Source: Alligator mississippiensis
Lineage: Eukaryota; Chordata; Crocodylia; Alligatoridae
Direction: 5' to 3'
DNA: 64,000 bases
Assembly (NCBI RefSeq): GCF_030867095.1
Contig: NC_081831.1
Coordinates: 64,184,716 to 64,248,715 of the forward strand
The notes beneath the pieces are model-generated. The model was given only the letters and a program-made list of their open reading frames with translations, was not told the DNA's origin and did no database searches. Positions within the stretch are counted from its first letter, which is position 1. Each line of letters starts with the position of its first letter. The position numbers were made by a program, and so were the translations under genes. Below, in pieces: positions 24,211-35,717 of the stretch.

Positions 24211-24268
24211 AGGGCCTGTTTATACTGCTACCTTGCTATGCCAGGCGATGCCATGCTGAAACATGCCA
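24211..24268 (+). repeat. 58-bp direct repeat, copy 1
   Basis: Begins 'agggcctgtttatactgcta' and ends 'ctgaaacatgcca'. It matches 24662-24719 with about 7 differences over 58 bp by eye. Confidence 0.8.
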
Positions 24269-24661
24269 CACATTCATGTTCATGGGACCTTGGATTTCAT
24301 TTTCAAAGTCCTTGCCAGCCTCTCATCTTGCCTACTGTCCCAGCAGGTTGATTTATGCCTCCAACAAGCCCAGGGTGCCAGTCCCCATCACTCACTTGTC
24401 CCATCTTTCCCATCACTTCCCACAAATCCCTGCAAAGCTTCCTTGGTATCCTTCTTCAAATCTCTGTTGTCTTGATGTCTAGAAAAAACTTCATGGCATT
24501 TAGGTTGCCCAGGTGCCTCTTGCACTGACACGTGCAACACTTTTCCTTTTGCTCCGTCTGTTTCTCATAGATCAAATCGTAAAGTCACTGGACAGAGATT
24601 GCCCCTTTGTTATCTGTACAGCACTGAGCACCATGGACTCCTGGTTCAGGACAGAACTTGT
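24269..24661. other. Spacer between 58-bp direct repeats
   Basis: 393 bp with three short plus-strand open frames and no recognised domain. It may be the body of an old insertion or an ancient duplication spacer. Confidence 0.3.
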
Positions 24662-24719
24662 AGGGCCTGTTTATACTGCTAGCTTGCCATGCCAGGTGAG
24701 GCCAGGCTGAAACGTACCA
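24662..24719 (+). repeat. 58-bp direct repeat, copy 2
   Basis: Second copy of the sequence at 24211-24268, same orientation, 451 bp downstream. Confidence 0.8.
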
Positions 24720-25187
24720 TTCTGATCTGCATAATGAACTGGAACCAGATTAGCTGTCTTAGTGCAGCACTGAGGCAGGCTAATTAGCCCTGCTGAGAGA
24801 GCGAGCTAGTTAGCACAGCACTGCACAAACACGTGAGAGGGAGCATGTGTGAAGCAGCATGGCCCATCTTATCCCATTGCCACCTGGAACACCAAGGTAG
24901 CTGAGCAGACATATCCCTACATGCTCCAGTAACGCACATGACAAACCATTAGTAAACAGAATGCATGTTGGGTTAAGAACAGTAGTGGGACGCTGTTCAT
25001 TCAGAATAATCCTTTTCGCACCAGAGACAGGCCTGAGCCAACGCTCTGATTCTATCCAAATGTTGTTCCTCTGGCTCACTTCCACTCACTCTCGTGGATT
25101 ACAGCAGAAGGAGGAGGTATTTGTTTTAACTGCTGAGGGTCCTACTGAAGGAGGTCTAGGTAGAGCTCTAAGTGTATAGCAAATCAA
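24720..25187. other. No recognisable feature
   Basis: Nothing assignable beyond some internal similarity of 'gctaattagccctgctgaga' to its surroundings. Confidence 0.3.
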
Positions 25188-25258
25188 GGCCCTGATCCAA
25201 AGTCCTTGAAAGTTACAGGAGTCTTACACTGACTTCAATTGTCTTTGGATCACATTTG
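25188..25258. repeat. Short palindromic MITE-like repeat
   Basis: A perfect 9-bp inverted pair, GATCCAAAG (25194-25202) and CTTTGGATC (25243-25251), encloses 'gagtcttacactgacttcaa'. This is a recognisable short palindrome common in reptile genomes. Confidence 0.6.
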
Positions 25259-26518
25259 GAACCTCATACTACTTTTATTAAAACCTCTGATTTCTATTAT
25301 TGAATCCTGTGCACAAGCAGCTCAGTATTCTCCTCTCAGATATACATCACAGCACTCTCCCTTGTCTAGTTACTGAAGGGTCATCCTCCGTACAGTATCT
25401 AAGTGTTCCCCAGCTGCAAACCCCTGCTCCAGTAGGTGATGTTGGCAACATCCCTAAACTCAGGAATTGGGCCTAGTTTCACATCATGGGCACAATCTAT
25501 GCTTGCATCATAAAAGCACCCCTCAGCTCACTGGGGGAATGAACTGAACATCAAGAATTGAGCAGGCCAGGCCTGATTTTTCACTTGTCGAGTTCTGTAT
25601 AGAGTAAGAGAATGGGCCGTGCTTTCACAGCACCTGTATTCACTAGACTTGCCTCTTGCTGGTGCCATCAGGGCAGTTTTCTGTAGCACTAAACCCATTA
25701 AAGTTAATGAGAATTTTGCTCAGGACTTCAGCTAAGCCAAGGCTCTCCTCTGAATTTTATGCGCATGGGATTTTTTGTTTGTTTGTTTTTTGGGGGGGGT
25801 TATTATCAAATACAAAGTTCTTATTGAAACAGTCATTGCAAAACCCTTATTCCAATGGGACTTCACTACTTAATAAAAACCTATAAAATTCCCCAAATAA
25901 CATTGTTACTTAAGCAATATCAAAGCTACCTTGGAGCACTGGCATCTTAAAAGTAGTTTGCGGGACCATAAGCCATTTTATTCAAGGAAAATGAAAGCTC
26001 TATGCAACAGGGCTTGTACCAGCCTAACAAGAAAAGTAGGATTTAAACAGGCAATGAGATGATGCAACAACAACTAGGAAAATAAAGTACAATCTGTAAC
26101 TGCCAGGGACTCAGTGTGTTGCTGCTACCCAGAAATAGAAGGTGTGTGGGAAACATATCCTTGAACAGGCGCCAATGCTCACTGAAACAGGCACTGGCCC
26201 AAGTTTATTTTAATTAAAAATAAAACTAAGGGATCCATGAGGTGAACCTTACATTTGCGGTAAGCACTTACGTGCCTAAGTAAGGCCTTTGACAAGGGCC
26301 CTTGCACTAGTGAACACTTACAAGTTGTAGTAGCAATTTGAACCTTTATGTGCATTGGCAAGCACTTGTTGAAGTCATCATGTCCATGGGCAACTACCTG
26401 TGTAAATGTTCACCATCCTGGGTTCTTACAGAATCACAGTCTGGCCATAAATGATCCAGTTAATGAGCTGATGCTTTATGCTACCTGAAAGACTTTAGTT
26501 CTTATTTGAATATTAGGA
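25259..26518. other. No clear feature
   Basis: A degenerate palindrome-like segment may lie at 25655-25735 ('aacccattaaagttaatgag'). A T/G-rich run occurs near 25770-25799. Otherwise nothing assignable. Confidence 0.3.
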
Positions 26519-26610
26519 TCAGAAGAGAGAAAGACAGGAAGGGACCTCACAAGGTCATCTAGTCCATGCCCCTGCTCAAGACAGGATCATCCCTGATTAA
26601 AAAGGTCCAA
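26519..26610 (-). repeat. CR1 LINE 3'-tail fragment
   Basis: 'gacaggaagggacctcacaa' followed by 'ggtcatctagtccatgcccc' and 'tgctcaagacaggatcatcc' is the reverse complement of a CR1 3' end, the same family signature as at 28652. Confidence 0.8.
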
Positions 26611-28651
26611 AAGTCAACAGAAAAATTACCCAAAGCCCTGAAATGTCATTCTGCGTGCCAGTCTCAAAATGGAGAGTGCTGGATAAATATCTGAATAATT
26701 TGTGATTGATTAAAAAAAGAAAAGCACTATTTTTTAATAAATAACCTTCCACGTGGATTGACCTCCTTACCAACTGTTAGGGCAACAGCCCTGGAACAAT
26801 AATTTCTTGCGTGAGGTGATCTTTAAATAAAATAGGCCCCTCAAGGGGCTGCAATCACGTGTCAACATGGTACCTTCCTCCTTCCTTCTTGAATCCATTT
26901 CTTTGCTTATTGATTGAGGTTGTTCCTGCTCCCAGTCTGGCAAGTTCCTCCTAGATACCCATGTAGGGTTGCACTCTTAAATGACTGTAAAAAAAAAGTA
27001 CATGCTCCAATGTTTATTAATTCCCGTTCCAGATGTGCTCAGCTGGCAAATTAAAGGATGTCTCTTAATGGGATACCCAGCCTGTCTTAACAGGCAATCT
27101 GAGAGTCTTTCCTTATAAGTCCTTCCATACCAATAATAAATGTCCAGAAAGCAAAATTAGGCCATCATGGACATCCATACAACGTGGAGGCCTTGTGCAA
27201 GTTAGCACACATGTAGCAAATTGAAACATAGCAATCAGCTATCGTGCTACTGCAGGAGCCAGAGACAACTCCTCTCTTCGGTTCTGGCTCTGCAGAGCTA
27301 AAGGGAGGGAAATGCAGTAAAAAAAAGGGGGGCATGATTAAAGTGAGCAGAAATAAAGTAGATCACACACCAGGCAGTGAAGGAGAAGCTGCTATTTTTC
27401 CAACTCACATTTCTAACTGTCCTTGAAACTAAAATGATGGTTCCTGGCATTTAAAAGAAAGAACGGCAGCTAAACAGACCATGTGGATATTTCTGTTTAA
27501 AAAAAAAGGCTTATTTGCCCAACCAAAATGAAATATTTGTGGGTAAAAAAAATCTTTTTCGTCAAGATACTTTTTTCTTTTCTTTTTTTAAAGAAAATAT
27601 ATCTTTCCCCCAAAGATGTGGCATTTCATTGAGTAGAACACACTGCGTCTTTCTTCTTAAATTCCTGTTCCACATTTTTCTATCAAAAAATTTAAAAAAA
27701 GAAAGGCGATCATTCTCTATCAATTTTTTTGTTGTGTTTTTCCCAAATATATAAAATTAATTTTAAGTGAAAATTCTGCATTTCTGTTTGTAAAATAGGC
27801 TTGCTTCCCTTTCTCAGCCAATTCTACTTCTAATCTTGCAGATTATATAATCTTGTGGATTATACATTGTGAGCAAAGGTTCAGATCCTACTCCAATTGA
27901 AGATTTTTCCTAAAGTACAGTAATAGGAGGCAAGACAGCAGGGCCAAAAATTGTTAGAATGGGGTTAATTTTTGAAGAGGTTCCCTTTGTTCACATCTCT
28001 GATTTTATTTCACAGTTAAACATCTGTTCCCACAAAAGCACAGCTGGGGAGGATTTGCAAGAAAAGCGTCCACTCCAGACCAGATGTGTAATGTAGTTAG
28101 TTATTGGTTGCTGAAATCAATGCAAAAGATAAATAACATGAGAAATGTTTCATAAGGCAGTTGTGCACATAGTTTGTATTTTCTAAGATATGATTCTTTC
28201 ACTAGCATTATTTGCTTCTATGAAAATAGATCCTTTCTAGAAAAGAGGCTGGCTTACTGCTTTTCTATTCTGATTGATGTTTAGGTGTTTTTTATTTATG
28301 TCAAACATGAAGAATGCATTTTTCAGTGTAATTCTGTTGCTCTGTTAATATAGAAAGGTATTTTTCTGTGTTTCTAATTGGGGGGGAGGCAATTTATGTG
28401 GCATCATTATTTGAGTTTACTTTTGCAAATGGCTACATTACCCTTTGTAGTTACATTTTGTATTTGTAGTTAAAAAAGGATAAGTATGGAAAATAAAATG
28501 CTTTAAGCTATTTGAAACCTAGTGTGTCTGTTAAAGGAATTAGTAATAAATAAGACAGGGCAAGTGTTGCGTTTCTCATTTTTCTGCTCAATGTTCTGCT
28601 CAAAATGGTTTAGTGGGCTAAGCCTTGCTAGGAATCAGCCCTCTTAAAATC
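26611..28651. other. No clear feature; AT-rich
   Basis: Very AT-rich sequence with A- and T-runs at 27500-27770, where an open frame is low-complexity. That stretch resembles AT-rich hAT-type repeats but has no visible ends. Nothing else was recognised. Confidence 0.3.
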
Positions 28652-30445
28652 ACTGAATCATAGAAAATGAGGGAAGAGACCTCAGGAGGTCACATCTAGT
28701 CCAAACCCCTGCTCAAAGCAGGACCATCCCCAACTAGATCATCCCAGCCAAAATTTTGCCTATCTGGGTTTTGAAAACCTCCAAGGATGGAACTTCCACC
28801 ACCTCTCTGGTATCCTGTTCCAGTGTTTTACTACTGTCCTAGTGAGAAAATTCTTCCTAATATCCAACCTAAACTTCCCTTGTTGCAACTTGGGACCATT
28901 GCTCCTTGTTCTGTCATCTGCCACTACTGAGAACAGCCCAGCTCCATCCTCTTTTGAATCCCCCTCAGGTAGTTGAAGGCTGCTATTAAATCCCCTCAGT
29001 CTCCTCTTCTCCAGACTAAATAAACCCAGTTCCCTTAGTCTTTCTTCATAAGTCATATCCCACAGCCCCCTCACCATTTTTGTTGCCATCCTCTGGACTC
29101 TCCAATTTGTCCACGTCCTTTCTGTAGTGGGGGTCCCAAAACTGGACACAGTACTCCAGATGTGGTGTCACCAATGCTGACTAGAGGGGAATAATCACTT
29201 CCCTTGATCTACTGGCAACACTCCTACCAATGCAGCCCAGTATGCCATTAGCTTTCTTGTGAACAAGGGCACGCTGTTGGCTCACATTCAGCTTATTGTC
29301 CACTGTAACTCCAAGGTCCTTTTCCACAGGGTTGCTGCTCAGCTAGTCAACTCCCAGCCTGTACTTGTGTATGGGATTTTTCCATCCTAAGTGCAGGACT
29401 TTGCACTTGTCCTTGTTGAACTTTATGAGATTTCTTTTGGTCCATTCCTCCAATTTGTCTAGGTCCCTCTGAATCCTAACCCCAGCCTCCACTGTATTTA
29501 CTACTCCCCCCAGCTTGGTGTCATCTGCAAACTTGCTGAGGGTGCACTCCATCCTATCTTCCAGGTCGTTGGTAAAACTATTGAACAAAATTGGCTCCAG
29601 GACTAATCCCTGGGGCGCTCCATTCGATACTGGCTCCCAACTAGACATTGAGTCATTGACTACTACCCTCTGAGCCTGTTTTCTGTCCACCTCATAGTCC
29701 ATTCACCCAACCCATACGTCCATAGCTTGTCTGTAAGAATGTTATGGGAGACTGTATCAAAAGCCTGGCTGAAGTCAAGGTATATCACATTCTCTGGTCT
29801 TCCTTCATTCACAGAGCTGGTCATCTCATCACAGAAGGCAATTTGGTTGGCCAGGCATGACCTGTCCTTGGTGAATCCTTGCTGACTGTTCCTAATCATC
29901 TTCTCCTCCAAGTGCTTAGAAATGCATTCTTTGAGGACCTGGTCCATGACTTTTCCAGCTACTGGACAGCCTGTAGTTCTCTCCTTTTTCCCTTTCTTAA
30001 ATATGGACACTATATTTGCTAGCTTCCAATTGCCCAGGACCTCTCCTGATCACCATGAGTTTTCAAAGATGATGACCAGTGGCTCTGCAATCACATTGGC
30101 CAACTCCCTTAGCACTCTTGGGTGCAGCCCCATGGATTTGCATACATCCAGATTTTCTAAATAGTCCCTAACCTGTTCTTTTGCCACTGTTGGCTGTTCA
30201 GCTCCTCTTCTAATCCCATCATGGCCAGTGACTAGTTTTTTCAGTGCTGAAAGTTGAGAATGCTGGAAAACATTATGTGAATATTTTTTCTCTTCCATTT
30301 CTACTTGCCCCTGCACTTTCTCTGTGTATTTCAATGTTTTCAGTGTTGGGTGGCAAAAAACAAGACTAAGTGACTCATTCATCTCTTGCTGTGTTGCATT
30401 TCTTACTGGGGCTTTTCTGGTGGAATTCCTGCTTTGCATGAAATC
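28652..30445 (-). mobile_element. CR1 LINE, 5'-truncated, minus strand
   Basis: The 3' end (28652-28760) has the CR1 terminal signature: 'tgaatcatagaaaatgaggg' followed by 'acctcaggaggtcac' and 'ctgctcaaagcaggaccat'. Reading the minus strand, the reverse-transcriptase region follows at about 30010-29343, with a motif-A-type LDFSQAFDTVSH, a 'GAPQGLVLEPILFN' motif B (usual form [12 protein letters not shown]) and an intact FADD catalytic core. A thumb/C-terminal region is at about 29149-28760, and upstream linker sequence extends to about 30440. Stop codons separate the frames, and the endonuclease domain is missing (5' truncation). The copy is not functional. Confidence 0.9.
29343..30010 (-). 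pseudogene. CR1 reverse-transcriptase relic
   Basis: Two overlapping frames (30010-29663 and 29702-29343) together cover the fingers and palm of the CR1 reverse transcriptase. The enzyme would copy the LINE RNA at a nicked genomic target. The catalytic FADD is present, followed by a 'KLGG' segment. The switch from one frame to the other is an inactivating frameshift, and a stop follows 'YRLGVD'. Confidence 0.8.
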
Positions 30446-31004
30446 AGGAATGGATGGAAAATTTGGGAAAGAGCCTCTTCTAGCAAGATTTCCTAATTAA
30501 ACAGGCACAGCTGAGCATCCAAAAACACTGCCTCTCAAAAGTAAGAACAGAACAGAGTATCTTATATTTCTAGGGACATTTCAACCCAACACGGATGATA
30601 ATTTTTCATTTCAATGGACACACACACACAAAGGAAGATATCCCATTCTCTACTGTGTTTAAGAGGATTCACAATCTATGTGGGCTACTAGAAAGACCTT
30701 ACTGGACTTGGAGTGGGTAGACTTGGCCAAGCCCCTACCCTGCCTGCCCTGCCGGCACAAGCCCCTGTGTTTCACTTAAGAAACACCTAGACTAGAGAAA
30801 CAACCCAGAGAAATGACAAAATCAGGCCTTTGTTCCACAAAGGACCAAGAAGTCTTCTACCAATCAGGGTATCACCAGCCCTGGTGAGACAATGGTTACT
30901 GCTCCCAGGCTCACATTGCACGTTATTTTTTCAGGTACAAAATCCAAGGAACGTCAGCCCATATGGATAAGCATTTCAGTCCCTAGAGGTCTCTAAAAGG
31001 GTGA
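30446..31004. other. Spacer between two CR1 copies; (CA)n
   Basis: A short CA run lies near 30619-30631. Nothing else is recognised. Confidence 0.5.
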
Positions 31005-32325
31005 AACACATCTCAAGGAGGCCTTTCTTAATGGACCGGCAGATGGCAACACCCTGAGGGACAGCCAGCGCAGGTTTGTTGCGGGTAGGTTGTGCTTGAC
31101 CAATCTCATTTCCTTTTATGACCAGGTGACCTATCACCTGGACAAAGGGGAAGAGATTAATGTCATATATCTCAACTTTAAAAAAGCCTTCGATCTGGTA
31201 TCCCATGATCACCTTTTGGCAAAACTGGCCAACTGTGGCCTCGGGTCCACCATGATCCGCTGCCTGGGGAATTGGATCTGTAGTCAGATCCAGAGGGTGG
31301 TGGTTGATGGAAGTCAATCATCATGGTGACCTGTGACCAGTAGGGTCCCTCAAGGCTCTGTCCTTGGACCTATTTTGTTCAACCTCTTCATTAATGATGT
31401 GGACACTGGAGTCAGAAGCGGACTGGCCAAGTTCGCCAATGATGCCAAACTTTGGGGTAAACATCCACATCTGAGGACAGGGGTGTAATCCAGGCTGACC
31501 TTAACAGGCTCTGTAAATGGGCGGACAAGAACCTGATGGTGTTTAACACCAAAAAATGCAAAGTTCTCCACCTTGGGAGGAAAAGCCTGCAGCATGTCTA
31601 TAGGCTTGGCAGTGCTATGCTGACTAGCACTACAGACAAGAGGGACTTGGGGTCAGGACTGACCACAAGATGAACATGAGCCTGCAGTGTGATGCTGCAG
31701 CTAGTAAAGCGAGCAAACGCTGGCTTGCATCCATAGATGCTTCTCAAGCAAATCCCAGGACATCATTCTCCTGTTGTACTTGGCCTTGGTGAGGCCGCAG
31801 CTGGGGTACTCCATCCAGTTTTGAGCTCCACAATTCAAAAAGGATGTGGAGAAGCTTGAGAGAGTCCAGAGAAGAGCCACACACATGATCAGAGGTCAGG
31901 AAAACAAACCTTATCATAAGAGGCTGAGAGCCAGGGACTTTTAAGCCTGGAAAAGCACAGGCTCAGGGGTGATCTGATGGCCACCTATAAGTTTATCAGA
32001 GGTGACCACCAGTATCTGGGGTAACATTTGTTCACCAGAGCGCCCCAAGGGATTACAAGATCGAATGGTTATAAACTCCTGCAAGACCATTTCAGGCTGG
32101 ACATAAGGAAGAACTTCTTTACTGTCTGAGCCCCCAAGGTCTGGAATAGCCTGCCACTGGGGGTGGTTCAAGCATCTACTTTGAACGCCTTCAAGAGAAA
32201 CCTGGATGTTTTTCTTGCTGGGATCCTATGACACCAGCTGACTTCCTGCCCCTCGGGCAGGGGGCTAGACTCGATGATCTTCCAAGGTCCCTTCCAGCCC
32301 TAATGTCTATGAAATCTATGAAATT
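31005..32325 (+). mobile_element. CR1 LINE, crocodilian-type, 5'-truncated, plus strand
   Basis: The copy opens inside the reverse transcriptase ('gacagccagcgcaggtttgt') and runs to a complete 3' end: 'gactcgatgatcttccaagg', 'tcccttccagccctaatgtc', then a tandem ATGAAATCT-like terminal repeat. The long 3' region after 31560 is what I recognise as typical crocodilian CR1. A motif-A-like NFKKAFDLVSH stands where the LDFKKAFD form is usual. The frame is broken by a TGA at 31327-31329, and the catalytic core reads FAND instead of FADD (about 31431-31442). Confidence 0.9.
31090..31329 (+). pseudogene. CR1 reverse-transcriptase fragment
   Basis: A 79-codon frame covers the region from 'LTNLISFYDQVT' through motif A ('FKKAFDLVSHDHL') to the 'QRVVVDGSQSSW' segment, where a premature TGA stops it. 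Motif B follows in frame after the stop (31343-31385) and the catalytic core at about 31431 has Asn replacing the first Asp. It cannot encode an active enzyme. Confidence 0.85.
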
Positions 32326-33124
32326 AAGCACGCAAACCAGGAGCATACAAAAGCACACAGGTAGATCATGTTTATCTTAAACATAAGTAGGAGCTCCTGG
32401 AGTTACTGCTCAACAACCTGCCCTCATTTGTTTCCTGAACAAGGACAGGCACTCTCTACATCACATAGGGGTTATAGATAATTTCATGAAGGGTGTTTCA
32501 CTTGTTACCACCTCTTCCCTTATCCCAGTCATACCCTGGGGCAAGATGCAGCACCCCAGGGAATTTCTCATAACAATATCTATCTAGTTTGTTCCCCATC
32601 TGGATAAGCTGCATTTCCCATTGAAAGAGATTAGACTGGGTTATTTTTCCTGAAGAGCCTGGCCATTCATTACATATATAAAATGATTTGAATGTGAACT
32701 GCAGTGCAAGCTACTGTGAAGGCTTTCAAGCCATGTCACCATTCTCCAGCAAATGCACATTCTCAGACCAAGGTACTTTTGGCTCACTGCTCCCAAGCGT
32801 CACCAGCACAGACAGAATGTAATTACAATAAATGTTCGCCATGCAAATCCTTTTAGAATTAACAGAGCCAGCACTAGACGTATGGTCTTTCCTTGGCTTT
32901 GGCTGGGGAAGGCTTTAAAAAAACCACCCAGATACTGCAGCATTCCTGCTGCTAGAAGAGGCAAACTTTGAAACTACCCTCTGCTTCCTCCAGTGGAAAG
33001 GCTAAGTGCTGGGAAGAGTTGTGTGGTTTGTCCTGAAGTGGCTGTATCTAGAGGAAGAATGATAGACCCAGCAGTTTTAGCTCGAGTGATTTAAAGCTAA
33101 AGGGCTAGACTTAGTGCCCTAAGG
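32326..33124. other. No recognisable feature
   Basis: Nothing assignable between the CR1 tail and the hAT MITE. Confidence 0.4.
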
Positions 33125-33287
33125 CAGGGGTTTTCAACCTGTCATCCACAGACCCTGGGGGTCCACAAAAGATAACTACGATCAATCAGAACTCTGTGAA
33201 TACCCATACTTACAATTCAAAGGGGTCTGCACCTCCAATCAAAAAATTTTAGCAGTCTGCAAATGAAAAAAAGGTTGAAAACTACTG
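33125..33287. mobile_element. hAT-type MITE with perfect 8-bp target duplication
   Basis: Terminal inverted repeats CAGGGGTTTTCAACCT (left) and CAGTAGTTTTCAACCT (read from the right end). The insertion is flanked by perfect 8-bp direct repeats CCCTAAGG at 33117-33124 and 33288-33295. An 8-bp duplication and CAG-initial ends define the hAT superfamily. At 163 bp it is non-coding and would have needed a transposase in trans. Confidence 0.92.
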
Positions 33288-33295
33288 CCCTAAGG

Positions 33296-34383
33296 GATGT
33301 GTATAGGTTATATAGCAGGTAGGTCTGCAGAGCAAACATTTGTTTCACAGGGGGGTGAGTCCAGTAGGGTATGTGGCAGCTCACAGAACTTGAAACTGTG
33401 GCTATGTCAAGAATGCAAGAATCATTGCTATCCCACTCGTAATCTACTGAGACATCTAGTCCTTCCTGTATATACTACTTCTCTACCCAGAACACTCTGT
33501 ACCCATGCACACGCACACACAGACACACACAAAAGGCAAACATAAGGAGTCTATATTCCAGACACAGACAGGCATACAAGAGCCTTGTAAAATCTATTTC
33601 CCATCCAAGCAAAACATCGGGTTATACTGATTAACAACCAAGAAGATGAGAAAGGCTATTTAGACCCATTGAATTTTCTACTAAAAATCCCCCGTAACTT
33701 GTTCCAATACCAGAAAATGAAAATGGCTCATTTCTAGACATTTATTCATAGATTATGACTCACATGGAGCAGTCATTGAGTTATTTTAAAATTTGCATGG
33801 CCAATACAGCAAGTTGAAATACAATTAACAAGAAATGAAAGATAATCTATAGGATGTCATCACGGCAAGACCTGTGGAAATGAGGATGAGCTGGTCAAGT
33901 CACAAAGAAATTGCTCAGATTTGCTTGGCCATGCTGACAGCTTTTGCAAGTCTTGCCATATATGTTGTATTCCTCTTAAAGCTCTTACTCCTGGAGTTAT
34001 TCAATTACATGAGACTCTCAACTTTCTTTTAAAAAAACAAAGTATTTTTCTGGCCCTGTTGCTTGTGGAGAAAAGTATGAGTCAGGAAAAAAATAGAGGC
34101 AGAGACTGAAGATGTGCAGCCACATCTTCCCATTCTGTCTCCTGGCATTAAGCCTATACCACTATTTATACCCATTCTCAGTTTGACCCATGGTTTGCAG
34201 CTTGTTGCCATGCTAGGTCAAAATGCAGCTTTTCTATAGCAATGAAGGGTCCCAAAAACTGAACTAGCTTTCAACCCTCAATGAAAAGTCACCATGGACA
34301 TGAAGCTGTTCTATGGCTGAGGGCACAGAGAATACTATACTGGTCAGACACCACATAACTCTAATTAAGTGATTAATTTAATT
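33296..34383. other. No clear feature; (CA)n at about 33505-33533
   Basis: A CA-rich microsatellite-like run is present. No exon, RNA gene or bounded element was recognised. Confidence 0.4.
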
Positions 34384-34445
34384 AACATTTGGGTTGATCT
34401 AATAAAAGATATCAAATTCACCCAAGGAACCTTGTCTGTCTAATT
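34384..34445 (+). repeat. Penelope-type 3'-tail fragment (no ribozyme core)
   Basis: 'ggttgatctaataaaagata' followed by 'caaggaaccttgtctg' matches the terminal part of the repeat at 63795-63915 and its known reptilian relatives. The upstream ribozyme-like part is absent, so this copy is 5'-truncated to only about 60 bp. Confidence 0.55.
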
Positions 34446-34747
34446 AAATGATGCACTGAGATTTGGTATACGTTACTGCCAACCACAGTCCACTCAAATC
34501 AAAACACTAACTTGAGGACTTCCAAATGGGCTTCCTCCCTAAACTATTTATTCCTTTTCTACAAACACAATTGTTTTTTCATGGTAGATGCCACTCTGGA
34601 GGTGTTGGAGTACGAGGCCAAAGCCAATGACTGCATACTCATGTCTTTTGTGAGTCTCAGTCATTTCAGAACCGTCCAAATTTTTAAATATCTTAAGGAA
34701 GTTGGACATGCACACAAAATTCCTTCTTTGCTTAGTCTGATCCTCCC
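34446..34747. other. No recognisable feature
   Basis: Nothing assignable. Confidence 0.4.
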
Positions 34748-34790
34748 GTGTGTGCACGCACAGACACCCACCCACCCACACACACACACT
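34748..34790. repeat. (CA)n/(CCCA)n microsatellite
   Basis: Mixed GC/CA, CCCA and CA units. Confidence 0.9.
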
Positions 34791-34964
34791 TTGAATTTAG
34801 TGCTTGCTGCTAAAGAATTCTGGCTTGGATTTTCTGGAGACTGAAGGAAAAGGGACAAATCCAAAGTCTGTTTGTGGATGCCTTAGGTTTACATGCTTAA
34901 CCTGCCATCCCTACGTGTCTCAAGTTGGGCGCCCAAAATCAGTGGCCACAGGCAAAAGAAATTT

Positions 34965-35717
34965 TGTTATTAGACTCCGACTCTATGCGGCATCCAACAA
35001 CTAGGAAGACGATGGTCCAATTGCTCATGGATCCTGGTACTCATTAGCCAGAGCAGAGCAGGGAGCAAACACCAGCACACCTTGCTCGCAACAGCTTTAT
35101 TCAGAATGGAGACAGCTTCAAGTGAGCTCCCTCACAGACACCCAGTCCATGAACATGGGGAGCAGCCCTGAACCACATTTTTTTTCTAACATTTATACAC
35201 CTTGGTTCATACATATTAACATTTGTTCCTCCCTTGTTCTACCTTCAGTTCTACCCATTTCTCCTCCTATCTCAAGCTCTAACTCTGTTTACTGTTTGCT
35301 TCCTTAGCATGGTATTGCCTATGCATTTCATTCATTTACATGCATCTCCGCTAAGAGCACATGCGTAAGACTTTGACCCCTATCTTCTCTTGGTCACCAG
35401 TGGTTTCTCGCTGGTTCTTACTAGTTTTCTTGCTGACTTCCCCATCTCCAAAGCTGTATTTCTGCTTGTGTTTCCTGACACTAGTTGGTGGGCTATTCTA
35501 TTTTTAACACATCATGCACTTTGCACCCTACCCTTTTGTTAAGAACCCGCTTACTTAAGCATTAGCTAAGTTAGCTGCTTTTAATATCTCAGCTAGCCTT
35601 GTGACCAGCAGCTTTTTGCTGAGACACAGGAAAAAACCTTCATTCAGCTGCACACCCAGCACCCCCAGATTCCATATTGTTACCCCACCATCCAAAATCC
35701 ATATCGTTACCCTAACA
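34965..35717 (-). repeat. Solo retroviral/LTR-retrotransposon LTR (putative)
   Basis: Read on the minus strand, the segment begins TGTTAGGGTAACG (35717 downward) and ends AATAACA (34965), giving TG...CA ends with a short inverted TGTTA/TAACA. A polyadenylation signal AATAAA (minus strand of 35096-35101) is followed by 'gctgttgcgagcaagg', a typical R/U5 start, leaving about 130 bp of U5. A TATA-like 'gatattaaaagc' lies in the presumed U3 (minus strand near 35579-35590). No internal region or partner LTR is found within several kb, and no clear target duplication is visible. The end positions are therefore provisional. Confidence 0.6.

Noticed and set aside
34926-34946. Primer-binding-site-like 'gggcgccc' near the minus-strand LTR
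   Set aside because: It lies about 30 bp outside the LTR end, whereas a primer-binding site sits within a few bases. The surrounding 'ggcgcccaaaatcagtggcc' looks like part of a common palindromic repeat.
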